From contig NZ_QUSW01000003.1 in the NCBI RefSeq assembly GCF_003852895.1, positions 372,001 through 436,000 on the forward strand: a DNA stretch of 64,000 nt, given 5' to 3'. The notes beneath the pieces are model-generated. The model saw only the letters and a program-made list of their open reading frames with translations. It was not told the origin of the DNA and did not search any database. Source of the DNA: Rhizobacter terrae. GTDB lineage: Bacteria; Pseudomonadota; Gammaproteobacteria; Burkholderiales; Burkholderiaceae_C. This document shows, in pieces, positions 16,549 through 24,539 of the stretch. Position 1 is the first letter of the stretch. Each line of letters starts with the position of its first letter. The translations under genes were made by a program, and so were the position numbers.

Positions 16549-17337
16549 TCAGGCCGCCGTCGGATGCGTCGTGCGATAGTGGTAGGCGTAGGCGTCGATG
16601 AAACCCATGCGGTGGTACAGCGCCCGGGCCGGGGCGTTGGCCGCATCGACCTGCAGGTAGGCCGTCTTCGCGCCGCGTGAGAGCGCGTCGGCCAGCAGCT
16701 GGCGGCACAGGACACCGGCCACGCCCCGCCCCCGCGCAGCCGGCGCGGTGAAGATGTCGTACAGGCCCACCATGTCGCCTTCGATGGCAACCTGACCGCA
16801 GCCGACGACCTCGCCGCCACGCTTGAGCAGCGCCGCGAAGAAGGGCACCGGTGAGTTCGCGAGGCGCTGGGCGTGGGCTTGGCGCTGGGCCAGGCTGGAG
16901 CCGCGCAGAGCACCGACGGTCTGCGCGAAGGCGTCGAGCCCGACGCGTTGAAGGCTCATGTCCGGCGGCAATCCGCCACCGATGTGGCGTGCAGGATCGG
17001 CACAGACCATGACCCGCGTGTCGTCGAGCTTGCGCAGGCCATGCGCTTCGAGCTGCGCATCCAGGCCCGAAGGCTCGCTGAATGGCGTGATGCGGATGAA
17101 CAGCGGCAGCTCGGCTTCGTCATAGACGCGTTGGCACAGGGCCAGCTTGTCCGCCACCAGCAGGCGTCCCGCGGAGATGGCATTCACCGAGCGCGCACGC
17201 TTGGCCTTTCCCGGGCAGAAGCGCACGAGCCAGCCATCGATCAGCAGTTGCTGCGGCGGGGCGCTGGCATTGAGGCTCGCCTCCTCCAGGCGATGCAGGA
17301 GCGTGGCGTCGAAGGCGCGCGGAGCGCGGTCGTTCAT
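16549..17337 (-). CDS. GNAT-family N-acetyltransferase
   Basis: 262 aa. The C-terminal half (about residues 130-250) is a GNAT fold: VVGCGQVAIEGDMVGLYDIFTAPAARGRGVAG is the beta4/motif-A acetyl-CoA site with R-G-R-G-V-A, and ARALYHRMGFIDAYAYHYRT is motif B. The N-terminal half resembles the second, degenerate GNAT-like repeat of this subfamily. Acceptor substrate unknown. It converges with argC, with stops 3 bp apart. Confidence 0.85.
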   Translation of the reverse strand: MNDRAPRAFDATLLHRLEEASLNASAPPQQLLIDGWLVRFCPGKAKRARSVNAISAGRLLVADKLALCQRVYDEAELPLFIRITPFSEPSGLDAQLEAHGLRKLDDTRVMVCADPARHIGGGLPPDMSLQRVGLDAFAQTVGALRGSSLAQRQAHAQRLANSPVPFFAALLKRGGEVVGCGQVAIEGDMVGLYDIFTAPAARGRGVAGVLCRQLLADALSRGAKTAYLQVDAANAPARALYHRMGFIDAYAYHYRTTHPTAA

Positions 17338-17409
17338 GGATGGATGCCGTGATTGGGCCCCACGACACGCGGGGCCCTTCTCGGCATTCTCACCCGAGGA
17401 CGCCGTCGT

Positions 17410-18441
17410 TCACTGCAGAACCAACTCGACGCGTCGGTTGCGAGCGCGGCCTTCGTCCGCAGCATTCGACGCCACCGGCGCCAGGCTGGCCACACCGCGC
17501 GCGACCATGCGCTTCGCATCGATCTTGTACGGCGCCGCCGCCAGAGCCGCGGCCACCGCCTGCGCCCGTTGCTGCGACAGCGTCACGTTTGAATCCAGCG
17601 TGCCCTGGTTGTCGGTGTGGCCGACGATGTAGACCTTCAGCGCCGGCTGCGACTGCAGCAGTTTGGCCATCTCGTCAAGCTGGCCCTTGGACTCGGGCTT
17701 GACCTCGGACTTTCCGGTCTCGAAGTAGATGCCGTACAGCGCGACCTTGCCGTCATTCTGCAGGCCGGCCTGCAAGGCCACGGCGTCGAGGTTCACGGTG
17801 ACCTGCCCGCTGGTCATGGCCTTGGGCTCGGCGATCTCGACGAAGGTGGCGGGCATGTTGGTGGAACTGTACGCAGCCGCGGTCGTCGCGACCGCGACGT
17901 GGACCTGCTGGCCGTTGCGGTTGAGCACGCCGTAGAGAAAGCGAACTTCATCGGTGCCCAGCGCCGAGGTAAGGCTGAAGCGACCGCCCGTGGTGGCGGG
18001 AATGTCGCCCTTGGTCCAGCTGAAGCCGTTGCCGAATTTCTTGTAGTGCCAGATGATGTCCACGCAGTTGGTCTCACACAGCACCTTGACCTGCAGGCCG
18101 GCCTTCATCAGGGCGTCCTGGTAGTTCCGAAAGACCTCCAGGCGGCTCTTGCCCACTTGGCCCAGGTAGAAGGCGCGGGTGATCTTTCCTTCCACCACCA
18201 CCGGACTGGCGAACTCGTCCTTCTGGCTCTTGTCGATCTTCATGCTGCTGGGAAACATGGTCTGTTCCCACTGCATTTGCTGGTAGCCGATCAACACCGA
18301 GCCCGGGAATCGGGCGAGCAAGGGGTGATCAGCACTGCCGGGCGCGTCCTTCGTGGGCGCATCGGCGACAGCCCACGGCGACGCTGCGGCAGAGCAAAGC
18401 AAGGCAAGCAGGACGAGCAGGCGCCCCGGTTGGAACTTCAT
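17410..18441 (-). CDS. OmpA-family outer membrane/periplasmic protein
   Basis: 343 aa. Signal peptide at residues 1-26 (LLVLLALLCSAAASPWAVA). The middle region (VLIGYQQMQWEQTMFP... FYLGQVGKSRLEVFRNYQDAL) resembles the DUF4892-type N-terminal domain. The C-terminal OmpA peptidoglycan-binding domain (about residues 235-343) has ALYGIYFETGKSEVKPESKG, VYIVGHTDNQGTLDSNVTLS and the RRVELVLQ end. Likely anchored to peptidoglycan in the periplasm. It is transcribed toward the GNAT gene and lies downstream of parA. Confidence 0.85.
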   Translation of the reverse strand: MKFQPGRLLVLLALLCSAAASPWAVADAPTKDAPGSADHPLLARFPGSVLIGYQQMQWEQTMFPSSMKIDKSQKDEFASPVVVEGKITRAFYLGQVGKSRLEVFRNYQDALMKAGLQVKVLCETNCVDIIWHYKKFGNGFSWTKGDIPATTGGRFSLTSALGTDEVRFLYGVLNRNGQQVHVAVATTAAAYSSTNMPATFVEIAEPKAMTSGQVTVNLDAVALQAGLQNDGKVALYGIYFETGKSEVKPESKGQLDEMAKLLQSQPALKVYIVGHTDNQGTLDSNVTLSQQRAQAVAAALAAAPYKIDAKRMVARGVASLAPVASNAADEGRARNRRVELVLQ

Positions 18442-18574
18442 GGAATCTCCCTCGGTTTGAGATTGGTCAGCGATTGGTCAGCACAATTTAGCCAGCGAAT
18501 GTCTCTGCAACGCTAAGCTGCATGTAACCGTTTGTTGATCAAACACAGGTGTGAGCGCAAGCTCACAATGAGGG

Positions 18575-19345
18575 CTACAGCGATTTGATCCGCAGCACCA
18601 TCTCTTCCGCGAACTCGATGAACGACTGCGCGCCCTTGGACGCCGGATCGAACACCACGCCCGGCAATCCGTAGCTCGGCGCTTCGGCCAGACGCACGTT
18701 GCGAGGGATCACCGTGTTGAACACCTTGTCCGCGAAGTGCGCCTTGAGCTGCTCGCTCACCTGCTGCTGCAAGGTGATGCGCGGGTCGTACATCACCCGC
18801 AGCAGGCCGATGATCTGCAGGTCGGGGTTCAGATTGGCATGCACCTGCTTGATGGTGTTCACCAAGTCGCTCAGGCCTTCCAGCGCGAAGTACTCGCACT
18901 GCATCGGCACGATCACGCCGTGGGCGCTGCACAAGCCGTTCAAAGTCAGCAGGCTCAGCGAAGGGGGACAGTCGATGAGCACGAAGTCATAGTCGCTGGC
19001 GACGGTCGACAGTGCCGCCTTCAGCCGCTTGTCCCGACGCTCCAGTTTCACCAACTCGACTTCTGCGCCGGCCAGTTCGCGGTTGGCACCCAGGACGTCA
19101 TAGCCGGATTTTTCGGCGCGCTGGCGTGCTTCGGCCACCGTCGCGCTTTCCAGCAGCACGTCGTAGACGCTCAGCTCCAGCGCCCGCTTGTCCACGCCAG
19201 AACCCATGGTGGCATTGCCTTGTGGGTCCAGGTCGATCACCAGCACGCGCTGGCCGATGCGGGACAAGCCGGCGGCGAGGTTGACGGTCGTGGTGGTCTT
19301 GCCGACACCGCCCTTCTGGTTGGCGATGCAAAAGATTCGAGCCAT
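18575..19345 (-). CDS. parA: Chromosome partitioning ATPase ParA/Soj
   Basis: 256 aa from ATG 19345. Deviant Walker A KGGVGKTTTT at residues 11-20, Walker A' VLIDLDPQGNATMG and Walker B DFVLIDCPPSLSLLT. Drives segregation of ParB-parS complexes on the nucleoid. An upstream in-frame extension to 19411 was rejected because ParA proteins begin MARIFCIANQKGG. The order mnmG-rsmG-lysE-parA on one strand matches related Burkholderiales; parB follows only after four intervening genes. Confidence 0.96.
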   Translation of the reverse strand: MARIFCIANQKGGVGKTTTTVNLAAGLSRIGQRVLVIDLDPQGNATMGSGVDKRALELSVYDVLLESATVAEARQRAEKSGYDVLGANRELAGAEVELVKLERRDKRLKAALSTVASDYDFVLIDCPPSLSLLTLNGLCSAHGVIVPMQCEYFALEGLSDLVNTIKQVHANLNPDLQIIGLLRVMYDPRITLQQQVSEQLKAHFADKVFNTVIPRNVRLAEAPSYGLPGVVFDPASKGAQSFIEFAEEMVLRIKSL

Positions 19346-19444
19346 GTGCGTGTGATGTGTTGGGCGGCGCGTGATTGTCAGGGCTGGCACGTCCCCCACC
19401 AAGCGGGTCACCCCGCCTTGTCTGGGATGTACAACCTGGAGGCG

Positions 19445-20056
19445 TCAGTTCTTGATGAGCCGGATCCCGAATCCGATCAGGAAGACACCGGCCAGCCGCG
19501 ACAGCCAGCGTGCAAGCGTCTGGTGCGCACGGACCTTGGCGGCCACGGCGTTGGCAAAGGCGGACAAGGTCAGGCAATAGGTTGCCGTCAGGGTGGCGAT
19601 GGTCAGCGCCATGGCCAGGAAGGTCGGTAGGCCGCGGTGGGTGGCCGGGTCGATGAACAGCGGGAAGAAGGCCATGTAGAAGATGATGGCCTTGGGATTG
19701 AGCAGCGTGATGAAGAAGGCCTGGCGGAAATACTGGCGCGGCTGGATCTGGATCGGCGACGCATCGCCGGGCTTGGCGAACACCAGCTTGAAACCCACCC
19801 ACGCCAGGTACGCGGCACCGGCGTACTGGACCACATGGAAGGCCAGTGGATAGGCAGCCAGCAAGGCCGCAACGCCACCCACGGCCAGCCACAGCAGGCA
19901 CTGGTCACCGACGATGAGGCCCAGGGTGGCCGCTGCACCCGCCTTAAACCCACCCTTCCCCGTCGAGTTCAGCAGTGCGAAGGTACCCGGCCCGGGCAAG
20001 GCCAGGAAGACGATCACGGCGAGGCAGAAGGCCCCGAAATCAGCAATTCCGAACAT
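19445..20056 (-). CDS. LysE/RhtB-family amino-acid exporter
   Basis: 203 aa, about six hydrophobic segments. Typical LysE-type elements: FLALPGPGTFALLNSTGKGGFKAG near the N-terminus, YLAWVGFKLV, and LLNPKAIIFYMAFFPLFID. Inner-membrane efflux of an amino acid or derivative, exact substrate unknown. AAGGAG lies 5 bases before ATG 20056, whereas a GTG at 20059 would be only 2 bases away, so the ATG is preferred. It overlaps the rsmG stop (TGATG), indicating translational coupling. Confidence 0.88.
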   Translation of the reverse strand: MFGIADFGAFCLAVIVFLALPGPGTFALLNSTGKGGFKAGAAATLGLIVGDQCLLWLAVGGVAALLAAYPLAFHVVQYAGAAYLAWVGFKLVFAKPGDASPIQIQPRQYFRQAFFITLLNPKAIIFYMAFFPLFIDPATHRGLPTFLAMALTIATLTATYCLTLSAFANAVAAKVRAHQTLARWLSRLAGVFLIGFGIRLIKN

Positions 20057-20724
20057 CACGGCTCCTTGGGTGGTTGAGCTTGTGGGCGCATCCAGACGAT
20101 GCAGCGGTCAGCCGCCAGATGCGGCACGATCAGTTGTTCCACGTGAAACACGTCCACGTCGGATGGCAATGCGGCGAGTTCGTCATCTGGGGTCTTGCCT
20201 TTCATGGCCATCCAGACGCCCGTTGGAGCGAGGTGTTTCCGGGTCAGCCGGACGAAGTCAGGCAGAGACGAGAACGCACGGGACGTGACGACATCGAAAG
20301 GCGGCAGCTTCAGATTCTCAACGCGCGCATGCTCGGATCGCAGGTTTCGCAGGCCAAGCTCCACCGCAGCCTGCTGAATGAAGGCAGCCTTCTTTCCGAC
20401 TGTGTCTACGCAAACCACCTGCCAATCCGGACAGGTCGCGGCAATGACCACGCCCGGCAATCCCCCGCCGCTGCCCACGTCCAGCAGCCGCCCCTTGGGG
20501 GACACGCGCCGCAGTGGATCAATCACCGCCAGGCAATCAAACAGGTGCTGGGTCAACATTTCCGCCGGATCGCGGACCGCCGTCAGGTTGTAGGTCGAAT
20601 TCCAACGCTGGAGCAAATTCAGGTAGGCGATCAGGCGATCGGCAGTGGCCGTATCCAGCAGCAAGCCGAGTTGCGCAGAAGCGTCGGCAAGCTGTTGCCG
20701 ACGGGAATCCTGGGCTTCATTCAT
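20056..20724 (-). CDS. rsmG: 16S rRNA (guanine(527)-N7)-methyltransferase RsmG
   Basis: 222 aa. Methylates G527 of 16S rRNA using S-adenosylmethionine. SAM-binding motif LLDVGSGGGLPGVVIA at about residues 80-95, N-terminal YLNLLQRWNSTYNLTAVRDPAEM, and TSRAFSSLPDFV. The FHVEQ segment near the C-terminus is encoded by a parS sequence (20135-20150), as in many bacteria. It is separated from mnmG, its usual upstream neighbour, by a PEP-CTERM gene on the other strand. Confidence 0.95.
   Translation of the reverse strand: MNEAQDSRRQQLADASAQLGLLLDTATADRLIAYLNLLQRWNSTYNLTAVRDPAEMLTQHLFDCLAVIDPLRRVSPKGRLLDVGSGGGLPGVVIAATCPDWQVVCVDTVGKKAAFIQQAAVELGLRNLRSEHARVENLKLPPFDVVTSRAFSSLPDFVRLTRKHLAPTGVWMAMKGKTPDDELAALPSDVDVFHVEQLIVPHLAADRCIVWMRPQAQPPKEP
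20135..20150. other. parS site within rsmG
   Basis: TGTTCCACGTGAAACA differs at one base from the consensus 16-bp palindrome TGTTTCACGTGAAACA bound by ParB. It lies in the rsmG coding region, 5 kb from parB. Confidence 0.85.
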
Positions 20725-20890
20725 GGGGGTGAGCGTTCGATTCGAGGCAGTTAGGGATGTGCGCCGTCAGGTGACATGGCGATTCTTGCGGCTCGGCGCG
20801 CAAGACCCTGAATCTCGGGAAAGACAGCGCGCACTGGACGGTCAGCCGAGGGGGCTGACCTGCCAAGGACCAACCATCCCGAGTGAGGAA

Positions 20891-21553
20891 ATGAACATGC
20901 ATTTGCGCACCTTGAGCACCACGCTCGCCTTCGCCTCGGCACTGCCGATGGCCACCCAGGCGGCGGAGGTCTTTGGCTCGACCACCTTCACCTTGCTTCC
21001 GGGCAGCATCGCCGGCGCGGACTTTCCGGGCAGCTACGGCGGCGACGTCGCCGGCGCCTTCCCGGTTGCACTGGACGATGCCACCGCCCGCAGCTACGTG
21101 CTGGGCGGACCGGACGGCAAGTTCCTGACGCTGCCCGGCCAGACCGGCACGCCCTCCGGAGCACCCTTCCCCGGCGCTTACGTCGAGGTGGGATTCGGTG
21201 CCAATTTCGCCGCCAGCGGCCTGCTCAACATCTACGAAACGGGCGACAACGCTGAAAGCGCCCAGATCTTCCTGTGGAGCGACAACGGTGGGAATGTGCA
21301 GTTCGACGTGACGCGAGGCGCCAGCGGCAGGATCTCCGTCGACCTGAGCAGCTATGCGAGCACCCTGGCGCTGATCGGAGGCACGGCCTTCACCAAGGTC
21401 GGCATCGGAGGGCTGGACCTCAACGGCGCCAGCAAGGGCTTCGACCTGGATGCGGTATCCATTTCCGCGGTGCCGGAGCCGGAAACCTACGCCCTGATGC
21501 TGGCCGGACTGGGCGTGGTCGGCTGGATGGCGCGCCGGCGCCGCAGCACCTGA
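20891..21553 (+). CDS. PEP-CTERM sorting-domain exported protein
   Basis: 220 aa from ATG 20891 with GAGGAA just upstream. Signal peptide at residues 1-25 (LSTTLAFASALPMATQAAE). The mature domain is rich in Gly, Asp and Thr beta structure. The C-terminus has the full PEP-CTERM signal: VPEPETYALMLAGLG, a hydrophobic helix, then RRRR. Such proteins are processed by an exosortase (EpsH) and associated with exopolysaccharide/biofilm. No exosortase gene is in this window. It is inserted, in opposite orientation, between mnmG and rsmG. Confidence 0.92.
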   Translation: MNMHLRTLSTTLAFASALPMATQAAEVFGSTTFTLLPGSIAGADFPGSYGGDVAGAFPVALDDATARSYVLGGPDGKFLTLPGQTGTPSGAPFPGAYVEVGFGANFAASGLLNIYETGDNAESAQIFLWSDNGGNVQFDVTRGASGRISVDLSSYASTLALIGGTAFTKVGIGGLDLNGASKGFDLDAVSISAVPEPETYALMLAGLGVVGWMARRRRST

Positions 21554-21577
21554 CCGCCAGCGGTCCGCACAGACGAC

Positions 21578-21605
21578 AAGGGCTCGGATTTCCGAGCCCT
21601 TTGTC
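21578..21605 (+). terminator. Rho-independent terminator after the PEP-CTERM gene
   Basis: AAGGGCTCGGA/TCCGAGCCCTT hairpin with a TT loop followed by TGTCTTTG. It lies between converging genes and may act for mnmG on the opposite strand as well. Confidence 0.75.
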
Positions 21606-21623
21606 TTTGTTGCGATGAGGGGC

Positions 21624-23591
21624 TCAGGCTGCGGCATCCGTCGTGGCGCGGTCATTGGCGGCAAAGCCCTTGAAGCGGCCCTTCTTCAGGTGGATGAGCA
21701 GCAGCGACACGGCCGCAGGCGTGACACCAGAAATCCGCGAAGCCTGGCCCAGCGTCTCCGGACGGTGCTTGTTCAGCTTCTGCCGCACTTCGAAGCTCAG
21801 GGCCGCGACTTGGCTGTAGTCCAGGTCATCCGGCAGGCGCAGGTTCTCGAAGTGGGCAGAACGGGCCACTTCGTCGATCTGCTTGTCGATGTAGCCGGCG
21901 TACTTCACGCTGATCTCCACCTGCTCGATCACGGCATCGGCCAGCGTTGGGCCGAATTCGGTGCGCAAGGTTTCACGTGAAACATCGGACGACACACCCG
22001 CGATGTTCGCGACCTCGGTGACCGCATCGAAGTCCACGCCCGGACGCCGCAGCAGGTCCGTCAGGCGGTATTCGTGCTCGATGGCCTTGCCCAGCAGACG
22101 TTCCGCGGCCGACGCCGGCAACGTGTCCGGCCGAACCCAGCTCGACTTCAGCCGCTCGGCCTCCCGAGCCACGGCATCGCGCTTGCGGTTGAACGCATCC
22201 CAGCGGATGTCATCCACCAGCCCCATCTGCCGACCGGCCTCGGTCAGCCGCATGTCGGCGTTGTCCTCGCGCAGCTGCAGGCGGAACTCGGCACGGCTGG
22301 TGAACATCCGGTACGGCTCGGTCACGCCCTTGGTGATCAGGTCGTCCACCAGCACGCCCAGGTAGGCCTGGTCACGGCGCGGCACCCAGGCTTCCTTGCC
22401 TTGGACTTGCAGCGCGGCGTTCAAACCCGCGAACAGCCCCTGGGCCGCAGCCTCTTCGTAGCCGGTCGTCCCATTGATCTGACCAGCAAAGAACAAGCCG
22501 CCAATGGATCGGGTCTCGAAGCTCGCCTTCAGCCCGCGCGGGTCGAAGTAGTCGTACTCGATCGCATAACCCGGCCGCAGGATGTAGGCATTCTCCAGCC
22601 CGCGCATGGATTGCACCGCAGCGATCTGGATGTCGAAGGGCAGCGAGGTCGAGATGCCGTTCGGGTAGAACTCGTTCGTCGTCAAACCTTCAGGCTCCAG
22701 GAAGATCTGGTGCGAATCCTTGTCGGCGAAGCGGTTGACCTTGTCCTCGATGCTCGGGCAGTAGCGTGGCCCCACCCCTTCAATCACCCCTGTGAACATC
22801 GGGCTGCGGTCAAAGCCGGAGCGGATGATCTCGTGCGTGCGCTCGTTGGTGTGCGTGATCCAGCACGGCACTTGGCGTGGATGCTGCGACGCATCGCCCA
22901 GGAAGCTGAACACCGGCACCGGGTCCAAGTCGCCGGGTTGTTCGGTGAGCATGCTGAAGTCGATGCTGCGGCCGTCGATGCGCGGCGGCGTGCCGGTCTT
23001 GAGCCGGCCCTGCGGTAGCTTCAACTCCTTGAGCCGCGCCGACAGGGTGATGGCCGGTGGATCGCCCGCACGCCCGGCCGAATGGTTCTGCAGTCCGACA
23101 TGGATCTTCCCGTCGAGGAAAGTACCCGCAGTCAGCACCACGCACTTCGCCGCGAAGCGAATGCCAACTTGCGTGACAGCCCCCACCACACGGTCACCTT
23201 CGACGATCAAGTCATCGCAAGCACCTTGGAACAGCCACAGGTTCGGCTGGTTCTCCAGCCGACGGCGAATCGCCGCCTTGTAGAGGATCCGGTCCGCCTG
23301 GGCCCGCGTCGCACGCACGGCCGGGCCCTTGGAACTGTTGAGAATGCGGAACTGAATGCCCGCCTCGTCGGTCGCAGCAGCCATCGCGCCGCCCAGCGCA
23401 TCGATCTCCTTGACGAGGTGACCCTTGCCGATCCCGCCGATGGACGGGTTGCAGCTCATCTGGCCGAGGGTCTCGATGTTGTGGGTGAGCAAGAGCGTCG
23501 CGCAGCCCATGCGCGCCGACGCGAGGGCGGCCTCGGTGCCGGCATGGCCGCCACCGACCACGATCACGTCGAATTGCTTGGGGAACAACAT
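21624..23591 (-). CDS. mnmG: tRNA uridine-5-carboxymethylaminomethyl modification enzyme MnmG (GidA)
   Basis: 655 aa from ATG 23591. With MnmE it installs the cmnm5 group at U34 of certain tRNAs using FAD, NADH and methylene-THF. FAD site [12 protein letters not shown] at residues 11-22, [70 protein letters not shown], and the C-terminal tRNA-binding domain. Upstream codons to 23639 were rejected because the family begins at [11 protein letters not shown] parS site is embedded at 21969-21984. Confidence 0.97.
   Translation of the reverse strand: MLFPKQFDVIVVGGGHAGTEAALASARMGCATLLLTHNIETLGQMSCNPSIGGIGKGHLVKEIDALGGAMAAATDEAGIQFRILNSSKGPAVRATRAQADRILYKAAIRRRLENQPNLWLFQGACDDLIVEGDRVVGAVTQVGIRFAAKCVVLTAGTFLDGKIHVGLQNHSAGRAGDPPAITLSARLKELKLPQGRLKTGTPPRIDGRSIDFSMLTEQPGDLDPVPVFSFLGDASQHPRQVPCWITHTNERTHEIIRSGFDRSPMFTGVIEGVGPRYCPSIEDKVNRFADKDSHQIFLEPEGLTTNEFYPNGISTSLPFDIQIAAVQSMRGLENAYILRPGYAIEYDYFDPRGLKASFETRSIGGLFFAGQINGTTGYEEAAAQGLFAGLNAALQVQGKEAWVPRRDQAYLGVLVDDLITKGVTEPYRMFTSRAEFRLQLREDNADMRLTEAGRQMGLVDDIRWDAFNRKRDAVAREAERLKSSWVRPDTLPASAAERLLGKAIEHEYRLTDLLRRPGVDFDAVTEVANIAGVSSDVSRETLRTEFGPTLADAVIEQVEISVKYAGYIDKQIDEVARSAHFENLRLPDDLDYSQVAALSFEVRQKLNKHRPETLGQASRISGVTPAAVSLLLIHLKKGRFKGFAANDRATTDAAA
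21969..21984. other. parS site within mnmG
   Basis: GGTTTCACGTGAAACA contains the complete consensus core GTTTCACGTGAAAC (21970-21983), a perfect palindrome. With the rsmG site 1.8 kb away it forms a small parS cluster next to parA. Confidence 0.92.
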
Positions 23592-23815
23592 CGCATTGCC
23601 TATTTTTTGAGCAAACCGGGATTGTAGGCAGCGCAGCAATTTCCGTCACGCGCCACGGCCGTTCGAAGGCAGCTGACCAGAGGAGTTTCACCGCCCTTTT
23701 GCCAACACTGCCACCACAGCCGCCGCAAGCCACATCCGGTTTCAAACCCGCCCTCAACCCGTTCACTGATCCGCCCGATAACCCCAGGACAATCCCTCTG
23801 GCCTGGGCCACCGCC

Positions 23816-24268
23816 ATGAATCGCCGACCCGTCATCCGCACTGCCACTTTCCGACCCGCCCTCACCGAGGCCCAGTGGCAGGTGCTGCGCTGGCTGCCGT
23901 TCGCCTTCGCGTCCCTGTTCAGCATCGTCATGTCGGCCATGGCGCCGGACGGCCGCCGCGCGTTCCAGATCGACTGGAGCCTGACGATGGACGCGCTGGA
24001 GTTCTCCATCGGCAAGGCGCCGCACATCAGCGCCTGCGCCGTGCTCGGCCTGCTGGGCATGATGGCCGCAGGCATGCGCCGCTGGCACGTCGCCCTGGCA
24101 CTCACCGTCGCCACCGGCGCCGCCTGGGAGCTCTGCCAGACCACCGTCATCGGCCACTACGCGCGGCTGTCGGACCTCGCACCCGACACGCTGGGCGGCC
24201 TGCTCGGCTGCATGCTGGGCGCCGCCGTGCTGTGGACCATCGAGGACTGGAAGCGCGAACGCGGCTGA
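23816..24268 (+). CDS. VanZ-like membrane protein
   Basis: 150 aa from ATG 23816. Three or four hydrophobic segments ([64 protein letters not shown]) with the VanZ-like pattern of an acidic/aromatic WELCQ followed by [15 protein letters not shown], matching the E...Q...R..D..DV..N..G signature of VanZ proteins. Function unknown. It is followed after 4 bp by the Cys-cluster gene, so the two are probably cotranscribed. Confidence 0.65.
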   Translation: MNRRPVIRTATFRPALTEAQWQVLRWLPFAFASLFSIVMSAMAPDGRRAFQIDWSLTMDALEFSIGKAPHISACAVLGLLGMMAAGMRRWHVALALTVATGAAWELCQTTVIGHYARLSDLAPDTLGGLLGCMLGAAVLWTIEDWKRERG

Positions 24269-24272
24269 CACC

Positions 24273-24539
24273 ATGGAATGCCGCCCAGGCTGCGGTGCGT
24301 GCTGCATCGCGCCCTCCATTTCATCCCCCATTCCGGGCATGCCGATGATCAACGGCATCAGCAAACCCGCGGGCGTGCGCTGCGTTCAGCTCACCGAAGA
24401 CAACCGCTGCAAGATCTTCGGGCACCCGGACCGACCGCAGGTGTGCTCGTCACTGCAGCCATCGGAAGACATGTGCGGCGACAGCCGCGAGCAGGCGATG
24501 CGTTGGCTGGGCTACATGGAGCGCGAGACGCGCCCCTGA
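24273..24539 (+). CDS. YkgJ-family cysteine-cluster protein
   Basis: 88 aa. Cys-rich N-terminus [13 protein letters not shown], then [23 protein letters not shown] and DMCGD: the CxxxCGxCC...C...C...C pattern of the CxxCxxCC (YkgJ) family, thought to bind Zn2+ or an Fe-S cluster. Function unknown. The stop abuts the stop of the converging ABC exporter gene. Confidence 0.85.
   Translation: MECRPGCGACCIAPSISSPIPGMPMINGISKPAGVRCVQLTEDNRCKIFGHPDRPQVCSSLQPSEDMCGDSREQAMRWLGYMERETRP

Noticed and set aside
23592-23815. Possible replication origin next to mnmG
   Set aside because: mnmG often lies near oriC, but I saw no TTATCCACA-type DnaA box cluster or AT-rich unwinding stretch in this interval.
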